This document shows positions 50,920-59,665 of a stretch of DNA of 64,000 nucleotides, piece after piece (position 1 is the first letter of the stretch; each line of letters begins with the position of its first letter). Source of the stretch: Deltaproteobacteria bacterium (lineage in GTDB: Bacteria > Myxococcota_A > UBA9160 > SZUA-336); contig JAJDAJ010000028.1 in the NCBI GenBank assembly GCA_029261925.1, forward strand, positions 23,600 to 87,599. Direction: 5' to 3'. Under the pieces are notes generated by a model. That model searched no databases. It was not told where the DNA came from and worked only from the letters and a program-made list of their open reading frames with translations. Made by a program: the position numbers and the translations under genes.

Positions 50920-51325
50920 CGAACGCTCCCGCGTCCCGCTCGTCGCTCCGGGAGTCCGGGCGCACGCGGAAGCTCACCCCCGCCAGTCCGGTCTCCGGTG
51001 CGGGCACCAGGCCGCGCCACTGCAGCTCGTTGGCCAGCAGCAGTCCGCCGAGCTGTCCCGGCCGGAGCGAGCCGTTGAGCGTGGGGGTGTGCAGGCCGCG
51101 CGGCGCGCGGCCCGGACTGCACGCGACCAGGCCGTGCTCCGCCTGCACCAGCGAGATCAGGTCCTCGGGATCCACGTGCCCGTCGAGCCAGTGGCGCACG
51201 GCGTCGCGCACGATCTGCTGCTGCCAGCCGCGCTTGCCGTCGCACGATGCGGTGTCCACGGGCCGCGCCGCCGCCGGCGATGCGAGCAGCAGGGCGAGCC
51301 CCAGGGTCCAGGTCGATGCCTTCAT
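50903..51325 (-). CDS. Secreted protein of unknown function in the envelope operon
   Basis: This 140-residue protein has a signal peptide (MKASTWTLGLALLLASPAAA, cleavage after ARP or so) and a small mature domain with Cys residues (SCDGKRGWQQQIVRDAVRHWLDGHVDPEDLISLVQAEHGLVACS). No recognised family. ATG 51325 is preferred to an in-frame upstream ATG at 51340 because AGGAG lies 7 nt before it. It overlaps the ExbB-like gene. Predicted periplasmic or lipoprotein-free outer location. Confidence 0.7.
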   Translation of the reverse strand: MKASTWTLGLALLLASPAAARPVDTASCDGKRGWQQQIVRDAVRHWLDGHVDPEDLISLVQAEHGLVACSPGRAPRGLHTPTLNGSLRPGQLGGLLLANELQWRGLVPAPETGLAGVSFRVRPDSRSDERDAGAFDARGR

Positions 51326-51336
51326 GACGGATCTCC

Positions 51337-52296
51337 TCACTCGCAGGCGCCGTAGTAGGCGCAGTCATCGAAGCCGAAGAGCGGATCGGTCAGCTCGTCC
51401 TCGTCGATCGGGAAGGGCTCCTCCTCGATGTGCGCGAGGATCTGCTGCGTGGTGTCCTCGATCTCGAGGTCCGGCAGCTCCATGCCGTTGATCGCTCCCA
51501 GGCGGTTGAAGTGAAAGCGGAGCATCTGGTTCTGGGCCGCGACCTGCAGCAGCAGGCCCTGCTGGTCGAGCGCGGTGCGCAGCGCGCGCGCCTGGTCGAC
51601 CAGCGAGCGCACCACGAAGGTGCGCTCGCGGACCAGCCCGACGGTCGAGCGGATGCCGCTGGCGCCCTGCATGCGGCGCACGTTCCGCGTCAGCACCTTC
51701 GACGTCGCCCAGAGGGCGCGGAAGCGCGGGTCGTCGCGGGTGAGCGTCCCCCACTGCTCGAGCACCGAGAGCGCGATTGCCGTGCCCTGCTGCAGCGATC
51801 CCATCGACTGCTGCACCGTGGCCTCGTCGGCGTCGGGACCGAGCCGGCCCGACTGCTCGAGGGCCGTCGCGAGCTTCTCCAGGTTGAGCAGGATGGCGGT
51901 CGCGTGTCGCTCGAAGGAGTGCGTGGCCTCGACGTCGATCGCGTGGCGTTCGGCGAGCGCCTCGAGGTGTCGCGACTTGATCTCGATGCGGCGCTCCTCG
52001 AGCGCGCGCCCGGCCTCGCGATCGTCGGGGCTGCCGCGACGCAGCTCGGAGCGCTGCTGCTCGAGGCCCTCGAGCTCCGCCTCGACGGCGGCGAGCCTCG
52101 AGCGGGCCATCTCGCGCTGGACCTCTGTCTCCTCGCTGGAGCTCATCAGCTCCTCGTAGTGCGTCGATATCGCCCGGTTGAGCGCGTCGATGCGCTCGAG
52201 CGTCTGCTCGTCGAAGGGCACGGCGGGCGCCGCGAGCGCCGCGTGGGTCGCGGCGACCAGCAGCAGGCCGAGCGTGGCCTGGGTGATGATTCTCAT
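51337..52296 (-). CDS. Periplasmic coiled-coil protein of unknown function
   Basis: This 319-residue protein has a signal peptide (MRIITQATLGLLLVAATHAALA) and a long Glu/Arg/Leu-rich helical region, roughly residues 30-130, with heptad-like repeats (RLAAVEAELEGLEQQRSELRRG, ALEERRIEIKSRHLEALAERHA), then a second helical part. The acidic C-terminal tail (EEEPFPIDEDELTDPLFGFDD) ends YYGACE. Similar in size and place to DUF3450 proteins of TonB2 operons, but I see no sequence match. ATG 52296 with GAGGAG upstream; 11-bp gap to the next gene. Confidence 0.75.
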   Translation of the reverse strand: MRIITQATLGLLLVAATHAALAAPAVPFDEQTLERIDALNRAISTHYEELMSSSEETEVQREMARSRLAAVEAELEGLEQQRSELRRGSPDDREAGRALEERRIEIKSRHLEALAERHAIDVEATHSFERHATAILLNLEKLATALEQSGRLGPDADEATVQQSMGSLQQGTAIALSVLEQWGTLTRDDPRFRALWATSKVLTRNVRRMQGASGIRSTVGLVRERTFVVRSLVDQARALRTALDQQGLLLQVAAQNQMLRFHFNRLGAINGMELPDLEIEDTTQQILAHIEEEPFPIDEDELTDPLFGFDDCAYYGACE

Positions 52297-52322
52297 GGCT
52301 GCTCCTCGGGGGCTGTGGGGTT

Positions 52323-52871
52323 TCAGGGCAGGCTGCGGGCGCGGTACTCGCGCTCGAAGCGCATCACGTTCGCGACGTAGCTGCGCGTCTCGCGCGGCCA
52401 GCGCTCGGAGGGACGTGCGGCGGCCTTCGCGCCCGCGTTGTACGCGGCCAGCGCGCGCCGCACCTCACCGAAATCCGCGTACTGCCGCGCCAGGTAGCGC
52501 GCCGCGCCGTCCAGGTTCTGCTCGGGGTCGTACACGTCGCGGACCCCGAGCTCGCGCGCGGTGTCCGGCATGAGCTGGCCCAGACCGCGCGCGCCCACCC
52601 GGCTGACCGCGAGCCGGTCGAAGGCGCTCTCGGCGCGCACCAGCGCGGCGAGCAGCGACGGTGAGATCCCGTGGCGCAGGGCCGCCGCACGGATCTCGGC
52701 GGCGTACGGCACCGCGCTGCGCGGGACGCTCCGCGGCGCGCCCCACTGCCCCCGGGCGATGCGCGACAGGCGCTCGAGCACCGCGTCGTCGGCGTGCGCG
52801 CGCGGCGCCGGCGCGACCAGGGCAGCCGCGAGCAGCGCGGCGGCGGCGATCAGTATCGGGTCGATCCTCAT
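52323..52871 (-). CDS. Lytic transglycosylase (SLT/goose-lysozyme-like domain)
   Basis: This 182-residue protein has a signal peptide (MRIDPILIAAAALLAAALVAPAPRAHA) and an SLT domain: YAAEIRAAALRHGISPSLLAALVRAESAFDRLAVSRVGARGLGQLMPDTARELG, catalytic Glu in RAESAF, then the conserved DPEQNLDGAARYLARQYADFGEVRRALAAYNAG. It cleaves peptidoglycan glycan strands, which would open a path for an envelope-spanning assembly. ATG 52871 overlaps the TonB-like gene stop by 4 bp. Confidence 0.87.
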   Translation of the reverse strand: MRIDPILIAAAALLAAALVAPAPRAHADDAVLERLSRIARGQWGAPRSVPRSAVPYAAEIRAAALRHGISPSLLAALVRAESAFDRLAVSRVGARGLGQLMPDTARELGVRDVYDPEQNLDGAARYLARQYADFGEVRRALAAYNAGAKAAARPSERWPRETRSYVANVMRFEREYRARSLP

Positions 52872-53725
52872 GACGCGGCTCCTCCCGAGAGATCGATGCG
52901 CAGCTGCAGCTCGCGCTCGGCGCCGTCGCGAAGGGCCACGGCCAGTACCTCGCAGCCCAGGTGACCTGCGCGCATCTCGTAGGCGACGTCGACCCGGGTC
53001 ACGCGCGAGGACTCGAGCCCCACGCTGCGCAGGTGGGCGTCGAGTCCGCCGAGGAGCGCGGCGTCGAGCGAGCTCGGAGGCAGCAGCACGATGCGATCGG
53101 CGGCCGGGCCCAGCGCGTCGCGGCCGCTCGCCAGCGCGCCCGAGAGGTGCCGCGTGACGTCGCGTGGCCAGACGCTGAGGCCCTCGAGGTCCACGCGGTG
53201 CTCGACGGCTCCCGACGCGGGGTCGATCCGCGCGAGCGGCCGCCGCGCGGCGGCGTCGTACACGAAGAACGCCCCGCCCAGACCCTGGACCGCGTCGCGG
53301 TAGCGCGCGAAGCCGATGCGCGCGTAGGTGGCGCGCAGGCGCGGGAAGCGACCCGCGCGCAGCTGGGCGCGACCGCGCTCCAGCGCGAGCGCGTCGGGAG
53401 TGATCGAGACCGGCCGCGACGGCGCTGCGCTCCGGGGCGCGGCCGGCTCGTCGCCGGCGCGCGCGGGCGGAGGCGGTGGCGGTGGCGGCGCGACGGGCGG
53501 TGGCTTCGGCGGGGCGGGGGGCGGCTCCGGGGGCGCGGGAGAGGGCGCGGCCTGCGGCGGGGACGGCGGCTCGACACGCGCGATGCGGATCCGCTCGGGC
53601 GCGGGCAGCGGCTCGGCGATCGCGTCGTCGGACAGCGGCGCGTCCGGGCTCCGGGCCGGCCCCAGCAGCGCGACCACCAGCAGCGCGGTCAGGGCGATCA
53701 CGATCGCGCGCACCCGCCGCGTCAC
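52868..53725 (-). CDS. TonB/TolA-like proline-rich inner-membrane protein
   Basis: This 285-residue protein has one N-terminal transmembrane segment (VRAIVIALTALLVVALLGPA), then a long Pro-rich linker (residues 50-92: many P and A, with KPPP and PPPPP runs) and a folded C-terminal part of about 170 residues (GGAFFVYDAAARRPLARID, VWPRDVTRHLSGALASGRDALG, AHLRSVGLESSRVTRVDVAYEM). The layout is that of TonB/TolA, a periplasm-spanning energy transducer, but the C-terminal domain does not show TonB YP motifs. GTG 53725; overlaps both neighbours. Confidence 0.75.
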   Translation of the reverse strand: MTRRVRAIVIALTALLVVALLGPARSPDAPLSDDAIAEPLPAPERIRIARVEPPSPPQAAPSPAPPEPPPAPPKPPPVAPPPPPPPPARAGDEPAAPRSAAPSRPVSITPDALALERGRAQLRAGRFPRLRATYARIGFARYRDAVQGLGGAFFVYDAAARRPLARIDPASGAVEHRVDLEGLSVWPRDVTRHLSGALASGRDALGPAADRIVLLPPSSLDAALLGGLDAHLRSVGLESSRVTRVDVAYEMRAGHLGCEVLAVALRDGAERELQLRIDLSGGAAS

Positions 53726-54279
53726 GACCCGGTACCGGCGGCCAGGCTCATCACGCGGTCCAGCCGGCGCTGCACGTCAGCGATCTCCTCGCGCGACAGC
53801 GCCTCCACCGGCCCGCCGACGGCGTGCGTGGCGGCGGGCGCGGGCGCGTCGAGTGCGGTCGCGCTCGTTGCGGCTGCCGCGTCCCCGGGCTCGCCCGCCG
53901 CGTCAGCGGGTCCTGCGAGCCGGGTCGTGCTCTGCGTCGGGAGCGCCGGGACCTGGGCGGGCGCGGGGTCCGGGGCCCGGCGCGCGGGCACCCGGCCGTC
54001 CGCGGTTCCCGCTGCGGGCGACGTTCGCGCGGGCTTCTCCGGTGCGGGGTCCACCGCGTCCGAGCCGAGCTCCGGGGCCGGCCGGCTCGCCCGGGCCCCG
54101 GGCCCGGGCTCGAGCGCCGCGGCCTCGAGCGCCCGGTCCGCGGCCTCGCCGAGCGCCGAGCGCGTCCGGCTCACGAGCTCGTCGAGCGACTCGCGCGCCG
54201 TGGCGTCGTTCTGCCCCCAGCGATCGGCCGCCCACACGACCGCGAGTGCGATCGCGAGCACGCCGATGCAGCGGATCAC
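53722..54279 (-). CDS. Membrane-anchored Ala/Pro-rich protein of unknown function
   Basis: This 185-residue protein has an N-terminal transmembrane segment (VIRCIGVLAIALAVVWAADRWG), then low-complexity Ala/Pro/Asp-rich sequence, ending in a short helical segment (SREEIADVQRRLDRVMSLAAG). It looks like a tether or stalk protein. GTG 54279 overlaps the lipoprotein stop by 4 bp; its own stop overlaps the TonB-like start. No family recognised. The sequence favours a structural rather than an enzymatic role. Confidence 0.65.
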   Translation of the reverse strand: MIRCIGVLAIALAVVWAADRWGQNDATARESLDELVSRTRSALGEAADRALEAAALEPGPGARASRPAPELGSDAVDPAPEKPARTSPAAGTADGRVPARRAPDPAPAQVPALPTQSTTRLAGPADAAGEPGDAAAATSATALDAPAPAATHAVGGPVEALSREEIADVQRRLDRVMSLAAGTGS

Positions 54280-54797
54280 GGCCGCGTCCCCTCCGGGTCC
54301 AGCCAGACCCGGAGCTCGGGAGGAACGCGGCCCGACGCGTCGTCGCCCAGGGCGCGATCGCGGATGGCGCGGTGCACGACCAGCTCGCCCGCCACCTTCT
54401 CGCTGCGGCTCGCGGCCGCGGCCCAGCGGTCCACGACCTCGGCGTGGAGCTCGCGATCCCCGGCGCGGAGCGCGCTCCGCGCCGCGGTGCGGAAGCAGGC
54501 GCGCTGGAGCTCGCGCTCCACGTCGGGATCGGCGACATCGGTCGCGAGCAGGCACATCTGGGCCGCGCCGCTCAGATCGGGTCCGCCGGGGCGTGACGGG
54601 TCGAGCAGCCCCAGGGCCGCCTCGGCCAGCTCCGCCGCGCTGTCCGCATCGGCCTGCTCGGGGCTGCGTGCGTGCGAGAGGTCCGCGGGCATGGCGTAGC
54701 GACGCGGGGCCCCGGCCGTCGCACAGGCGGCGCAGAGCAGCGCGGCGACTCCCGCGATCAGGGTGCGTCGGACGGTGGGCGGGATCCTCGGTGCCAT
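54276..54797 (-). CDS. Lipoprotein, first gene of the ExbB/ExbD-like envelope operon
   Basis: This 173-residue protein has a basic start and hydrophobic leader ending in the lipobox LLCAAC (Cys22 or 23 in AALLCAACATAG). The mature part is alpha-helical and Ala/Arg-rich (LATDVADPDVERELQRACFRTAARSALRAGDRELH) and could be a TPR-like scaffold. ATG 54797, 217 bp after the Rieske ferredoxin gene, so the operon's promoter probably lies in 54798-55014. Confidence 0.72.
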   Translation of the reverse strand: MAPRIPPTVRRTLIAGVAALLCAACATAGAPRRYAMPADLSHARSPEQADADSAAELAEAALGLLDPSRPGGPDLSGAAQMCLLATDVADPDVERELQRACFRTAARSALRAGDRELHAEVVDRWAAAASRSEKVAGELVVHRAIRDRALGDDASGRVPPELRVWLDPEGTRP

Positions 54798-55014
54798 GGC
54801 GCTCCTCCTCGGGCTTCAACCGGGGCCGGCGCCGTTTCGGGGCGCGAGGCGGCGCGCGCTCCGGGGCGAAGCCGCGCGGCCGTTTCAGCGTGACCCGGAA
54901 CGGGCCGCAAGCCCCCGGTTCCGGGAGGCAGGCGCGCGCGAGGGTCCCGGCTCGTGGCCGCCGGCGGTCGCCGCGGCGGGCCCGCTTTCGCCGCGCCTCG
55001 AGCCGGCTCGAGCG

Positions 55015-55329
55015 TCAGCGCGGTCGTGCGACCAGGATCTCGCCGTCCTCGACGCGAACCTCGTGAGCCTCCAGCGGCTCCATGGCGGGCAGGGTGATGG
55101 CCTCGCCCGTCCGGGCGTCGAACTCGCCGCCGTGCAGCGGGCACATCAGACAGCCCTCGAAGAGCGAGCCCTCGGCGAGCCGGCCCCGCTGGTGCGTGCA
55201 GATGCCGTCGAGCGCGTGAATCTCACCGTCGACGTTGGCCAGCACGATCGCGCGCCCCTCCACCTCGACGCCCAGGAGCGCGTCCGGGGGCAGGTCCGCG
55301 AGCGCCGCCACCGCCACGAAGTCCGCCAT
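55015..55329 (-). CDS. Rieske [2Fe-2S] ferredoxin (oxygenase electron-transfer component)
   Basis: This 104-residue single Rieske domain has ligands C44-x-H46 and C63-x2-H66 (CTHQRGRL, CPLHGGEF). Such proteins deliver electrons to Rieske oxygenases, some to P450s. ATG 55329 with AGAGGA 7 nt upstream; the frame is open much further but overlaps the divergent P450 gene. It may serve the P450 beside it (79 bp, divergent) or the Rieske oxygenase at 337, which has no own ferredoxin. Confidence 0.88.
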   Translation of the reverse strand: MADFVAVAALADLPPDALLGVEVEGRAIVLANVDGEIHALDGICTHQRGRLAEGSLFEGCLMCPLHGGEFDARTGEAITLPAMEPLEAHEVRVEDGEILVARPR

Positions 55330-55407
55330 CCGCTGTCCTCTGCTCCCCACCCGTGCGCTCCGATGCTCGTATACTCGGGCCGGCAATCGCAAGCCGGGAG
55401 GTCCGCC

Positions 55408-56700
55408 ATGACCAGCGCTCACGGAATCGACGTGGAGCCGCTGCGGGACATCGTGCTCGACACGACGCTGGACCAGGACGGCTTCGACGTCTTCGAGGCC
55501 TTCGAGATTGGCAGCGGCAACCGCGGCGAGCGCGTGGATCCCTATCCGGAGTTCCACCGGCGCCGGCGCGAGCAGCCGGTGTACTTCGTGGCGCCCGGCG
55601 AGCGGGGGCTCTATGAGGCCGACGACGGGCGCCAGGTGGTGCGCGTTTACCGTTACGAGGACGTGCTGCGCGTGGCCCAGGACTCGGATGTCTTCTCGTC
55701 GGCCAACCACGCCGAGGGGATCGGACGCGTCTTCGGCCACAGCATCCTCGAGATGGATGGAGAGGAGCACACGCTCCACCGCCGGCTGATCCAGCACGCC
55801 TTCAAGCGGCGGGACATGGCGCGCTGGAAGGCCTCGCTGATCCCCGAGGCGGTCGACGGGACGCTCGACGCCTTCGCGGATCGCGGGCACGCGAACCTTG
55901 TGGCGGAGCTCACGCTGCTGTATCCCGTCAAGGTCATCGAGGCCATGATGGGGCTGCCGGCGGAGCACGTGGAGTGGTATCACCGTCGCGCCATCGAGGT
56001 GATCTCGATCGGGCACGAGCTCGAGCGTGCGCTGCGCGCCTCTGTGGTACTGAAGGACTACTTCGAGCAGGTGATCGAGATCCGGCGACGCCACCCCGGC
56101 GATGGCGACCTGATCACGCTGCTGATCGAGGCCGACGCGAACGGGCGCCGGCTGAGCAACGAGGAGATCATCCCGTTCCTGATGCTGCTCGCACCGGCGG
56201 GCGCCGAGACCACCTATCGCGCCACGGGCACGCTGCTGTACGCGCTGCTGGCGAATCCCGATCAGCTCGAGGCGGTGCGCCGGGATCGCTCGCTGATCCC
56301 GAAGGCGATCGAGGAGTCGCTGCGCTGGGATCCGCCGCTCACCGCGCTCTCGCGGCGCAACCTCGAGGATGTCGAGTTCCAGGGTCAGAAGGTCCCGGCG
56401 GGCTCGAGCGTCAGCGCCTGCCTGGCCTCGGCGAATCGCGATCCCGCCGTGTTCGAGCCGGCCGACACGGTCGACGAGTTCGATCTGTTCCGGCCGCGCC
56501 GCTCCAACCTGACCTTCGCCGGCGGCGCGCACGTCTGCCTGGGCCAGATCCTCGCCCGCACCGAGATGGAGACCGCGCTCAACCGGGTGCTCGACCGGCT
56601 GCCCGGCCTGCGTCTCGACCCGGAGCAGCGCGAGCAGACCTTCATGACCGGCCAGATCTGGCGCTCGCCGAGCCGGCTGCCCGTGCTCTGGGACGCCTAG
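55408..56700 (+). CDS. Cytochrome P450
   Basis: This 430-residue P450 has the I-helix motif APAGAETTYRATG, the K-helix EESLRW (E-x2-R) and the heme loop FAGGAHVCLGQ with Cys377 as iron ligand. MDGEEHTLHRRLIQHAFKRRDM is the C-helix region. It is a soluble class I-type enzyme that oxidises a hydrophobic substrate using ferredoxin electrons; the neighbouring Rieske ferredoxin is a candidate donor. ATG 55408 with GGGAGG upstream. Followed 31 bp later by a dimeric-barrel gene. Confidence 0.93.
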   Translation: MTSAHGIDVEPLRDIVLDTTLDQDGFDVFEAFEIGSGNRGERVDPYPEFHRRRREQPVYFVAPGERGLYEADDGRQVVRVYRYEDVLRVAQDSDVFSSANHAEGIGRVFGHSILEMDGEEHTLHRRLIQHAFKRRDMARWKASLIPEAVDGTLDAFADRGHANLVAELTLLYPVKVIEAMMGLPAEHVEWYHRRAIEVISIGHELERALRASVVLKDYFEQVIEIRRRHPGDGDLITLLIEADANGRRLSNEEIIPFLMLLAPAGAETTYRATGTLLYALLANPDQLEAVRRDRSLIPKAIEESLRWDPPLTALSRRNLEDVEFQGQKVPAGSSVSACLASANRDPAVFEPADTVDEFDLFRPRRSNLTFAGGAHVCLGQILARTEMETALNRVLDRLPGLRLDPEQREQTFMTGQIWRSPSRLPVLWDA

Positions 56701-56731
56701 AGATCGCGATGAGCGACGCTGCACGCGTGCC

Positions 56732-57400
56732 ATGAGGGTTTACGTGGAGGACCGCGTCCGGGTGCGCGCCGGAAAGCTCGACGCGTTCTACGGCGCGCTG
56801 GAGAAGGCGCTGCCCCGGACCGGGCGCCTGGGCGCCCGCTGTTTCGGCGCGTTGACCACGGCCGGCGCCACGGGGCGCTGGAACGAGGTCTTCGTGTACT
56901 GGGAGATGGACGGCTGGGAGCACTACGCCGGCGTCATGAAGAGCCTGGGGGGGCCGGGCAGCCTGTGCGACGCCGCCGATCCCGACTGGACGCTGCGCGA
57001 CGGTGGCTCCTCGCTGACGATGGAGGCGACCGAGCACAGCCCGGCGCTCGCGGACCTGGTGGCGGCGGGCGTGCGGGGCGGCGTCTTCCTGCACGAGTAC
57101 ATCCGCGTGCTCCCCGGACAGCGCGCGGCGTATGTCCAGCACTACATCGACAACTACCTCGAGGCGACGCGCAAGGCGGGCCGCGAGCTCTGCGGGATCT
57201 GGAGCCTGCAGCGCAGCGCGAACGACGTGCTGATCCTGCTGGCCATCCAGGACTGGGAGACCCACGCCCAGGGTCTGGAGTACAAGCCCGACGCCTACGC
57301 GGAGCGCCCCTGGCGGACCTCCGCGCCGAAGGTGCGCGACGACTATGACCTGCGCATGCTGGTGCCGGGACCGCTCGCCGTGAATCCGCTCGCCCGCTAG
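56732..57400 (+). CDS. NIPSNAP/dimeric alpha-beta barrel-like protein, duplicated
   Basis: This 222-residue protein has two similar halves: VYVEDRVRVRAGKLDAFYGALEKAL (residues 3-27) and LHEYIRVLPGQRAAYVQHYIDNYLEATRKAG (near 119-149), each followed by strands such as WNEVFVYWEMDGWEHY and NDVLILLAIQDWETHA. This is the dimeric ferredoxin-fold arrangement of NIPSNAP or ABM proteins. It is downstream of the P450 and likely co-transcribed. Its TAG shares CTAG (57397-57400) with the convergent TonB receptor stop. Function unknown. Confidence 0.75.
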   Translation: MRVYVEDRVRVRAGKLDAFYGALEKALPRTGRLGARCFGALTTAGATGRWNEVFVYWEMDGWEHYAGVMKSLGGPGSLCDAADPDWTLRDGGSSLTMEATEHSPALADLVAAGVRGGVFLHEYIRVLPGQRAAYVQHYIDNYLEATRKAGRELCGIWSLQRSANDVLILLAIQDWETHAQGLEYKPDAYAERPWRTSAPKVRDDYDLRMLVPGPLAVNPLAR

Positions 57401-59430
57401 AAGCGGAGATGCAGTGCGACGCGGACGTTGCGACCGGGCAGGATCAGCTCGGCCTTGCGGAACGACACGTGGTTGCGGCCCTCCGAGTCGAGCAGATTGT
57501 CCGCAGCCACGATCAGCTCGAGCCCGTGATCGCCGGAGCCGCCGGCCAGGGTGAACGCCAGCAGCGCGTCCACGAAGCTGTGTCCCCGCGTGTCCGACTC
57601 CCCGGCTGCCGAGCGGTGCTGCGTCGTGGTGCGCAGGACGCCGAGCCGGGCGCGCATCCGCCCCCGCGCGTAGTGCAGACCGGCCCCGTAACGGAGCGGA
57701 GGGACGCGCGGCAGGTTGCCCCCGCGCTGGAAGCGCGCGCGCACGAAGTCGGCCTGGAAGTCGCAGCCGAGGTGGCCGCCTGCCAGATCCAGCAGCTCGA
57801 TGCTGCCCGACAGCTCGGCGCCGTAGAACGTGGCGTCGCGCTGCCGGTAGAGCAGCTCGTCGAGCTCCGCGCCAGGTCCCGGCAGGCAGGCACCTGCCTC
57901 GTCGCAGGTGCGTCCGGTGAGCTCACCGAAGACGTAGTCCTCGAAATCGGTGTAGAACAGGCTGAGCTCGCCGCGGACCGCCGGATGCCGCAGCCGGAGC
58001 GCCAGATCGACCCCTCGGGACCGCTCCGTGGAGAGCGCCGCGTCGCCGATCTCGAAGGTGCCGGTAGCCTCGTGCGGCCCCCGGGCGAAGAGCTCCACCG
58101 GCGCGGGGGCGCGTTCCTGCGCAGAGAGCGTCAGGCCTGCCGACAGAGCGTCACCGAGCCGCAGCAGCAGGCCCACGGAGCCGCTGAGGGGCGTGAAGCG
58201 CTCCGCGCGCCTCGCTCCGGCGAACGGGGTGCCACGCGCCTCGCTGTGCTCGACGCGCGCGCCGAGCTGGACCTGCACCCGGTCCGAGAGCGCGAGCTCC
58301 TCGAAGACGTAGGCCGCGATCTGCCTCGACTCCGTCGGCAGCAGGAAGTCCGCGGCCTCGCCCAGGCCCCTGAACTCGCGCGCCGCGTGGTGCACGCCCA
58401 GGGCGCCGCTCAGGCCGAGCACGGGAGCGTGCAGCAGCTCGACGCGAACCTCGTCCTCGTCGTTCCGGAAGCGAGCGGCCACGTCGCCCGCAGCGATCTC
58501 GTCGTGCTCGTAGTCCGAGAAGCCGGCGCGGACGGTCAGTGCCTCGATCCCGGTCGCGGGGGTGTCCCAGTCAGCCTCGATCAGCCACGCATCGCGTGCC
58601 AGATCGATCGAGACCTTCTCGCCCTGCTCGGGGATCCCGTACACGTTCGCGAAGCGGGCGCGTGCCGCCCCGATCCGGAAGCCCTCGCCGATCCAGGCCG
58701 CGCCGAGGGAGAGGGCGTGGCCGTCGGTATCCGTACCGCGCTGGCGGGCGCCGCCGCGGCCGCCGATCCGGTAGTCGTCTGCATCGCGGCTGGCGGCGTC
58801 GACGTGCCAGCCAATCCGGCCGAGTGCGCCCTCGAGGATCCCGGCGACGTCGCGCTGGCGCGCGACCGTGCCGTACCCCGCGAAGAGCTCGCCACCGACG
58901 GCGTGCGCCGGCAGCTCGCGCGGCACGCGGTTGGTCAGGGTACTGACGACCCCGCCGCTCGCGCCGCCCCCGTGACGCAGCGCGGCGGGTCCGCGCACCA
59001 CCTCGATCCGCTGCGCCACCAGGGGATTGCCGGGCACGCCGTGGTCGGGAGACACATCGGACACGTCGTGACTGCCGACCCCGTCCTCGAGGATCTGGAC
59101 GCGCAGCGCGTCCTGACCGCGGATCACGGGTCGGCTCGCTCCAGCGCTGAAGCCGCTGCTGGTGATGCCCGGCTCGCGCCCCAGGGTCTCGCCCAGGGTG
59201 CTCCCGAGATGCGAGAGCACCTGCTCGCGGCCGAGTGCGTGCGTGGGGACGGCGAGCTGGTCCCCGGTCCGCTCCAGCGGCGTCGCGGTGACCACGATCC
59301 GTTCCCCGGTCGGATCCACATCGGTGGACTCCGCGCCGTGCTGCGGGTCGTGTGGGTCCTGCTGCGCGAGCGCTGCGCACGGCACCATCAGGAGCGCACA
59401 CGCGAGCGCGCTCGTGGGGACGTGTCTCAC
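57397..59430 (-). CDS. TonB-dependent receptor, ZnuD-like
   Basis: This 677-residue outer-membrane receptor has a signal peptide (ALACALLMVPCAALA), a His-rich N terminus (QQDPHDPQHGAES) and the plug motif ERIVVTATPLERTGDQL. The segment from LGETLGREPGITSS through SRPVIRGQDALRVQILEDGVGSHDVSDVSPDHGVPGNPLVAQRIEVVRGPAALRHGGG matches the ZnuD group, which imports zinc or heme. It ends in Phe (LHLRF). GTG 59430 is used because AGGAG lies 7 nt upstream. No Zur-type palindrome was recognised in the upstream gap. Zinc specificity is inferred from family similarity. Confidence 0.88.
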   Translation of the reverse strand: MRHVPTSALACALLMVPCAALAQQDPHDPQHGAESTDVDPTGERIVVTATPLERTGDQLAVPTHALGREQVLSHLGSTLGETLGREPGITSSGFSAGASRPVIRGQDALRVQILEDGVGSHDVSDVSPDHGVPGNPLVAQRIEVVRGPAALRHGGGASGGVVSTLTNRVPRELPAHAVGGELFAGYGTVARQRDVAGILEGALGRIGWHVDAASRDADDYRIGGRGGARQRGTDTDGHALSLGAAWIGEGFRIGAARARFANVYGIPEQGEKVSIDLARDAWLIEADWDTPATGIEALTVRAGFSDYEHDEIAAGDVAARFRNDEDEVRVELLHAPVLGLSGALGVHHAAREFRGLGEAADFLLPTESRQIAAYVFEELALSDRVQVQLGARVEHSEARGTPFAGARRAERFTPLSGSVGLLLRLGDALSAGLTLSAQERAPAPVELFARGPHEATGTFEIGDAALSTERSRGVDLALRLRHPAVRGELSLFYTDFEDYVFGELTGRTCDEAGACLPGPGAELDELLYRQRDATFYGAELSGSIELLDLAGGHLGCDFQADFVRARFQRGGNLPRVPPLRYGAGLHYARGRMRARLGVLRTTTQHRSAAGESDTRGHSFVDALLAFTLAGGSGDHGLELIVAADNLLDSEGRNHVSFRKAELILPGRNVRVALHLRF

Positions 59431-59603
59431 CCGGGGTCTCCTGCACTCTGGTGAACGACGGGCGCGGACGCCGCGTCCGGATCCTCTGCGGGTCAGAGCA
59501 GGCGGGGCCGCGCGTCCGGCACGCGCCGCGAGCGCCACCGGCTCATGCGGCGTCTCGCAGGCCCGTCTGGTGCTCGACCATCGGCCGGCAAGCTATCGGG
59601 GCA

Positions 59604-59617
59604 TGCCCGGCCGGGCA
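59604..59617. promoter_or_regulatory. 14-bp perfect palindrome upstream of the molybdenum hydroxylase gene
   Basis: The 14-base sequence TGCCCGGCCGGGCA is self-complementary. It lies in the 235-bp gap between the divergent ZnuD-like receptor and the hydroxylase gene, 48 bp before the latter's ATG. It could be an operator; in such GC-rich DNA it could also be chance. Confidence 0.3.
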
Positions 59618-59665
59618 AGCACGGGCCGCACGGCGATAGTATGGGAGCCCGAGAGCGGAGGACAG

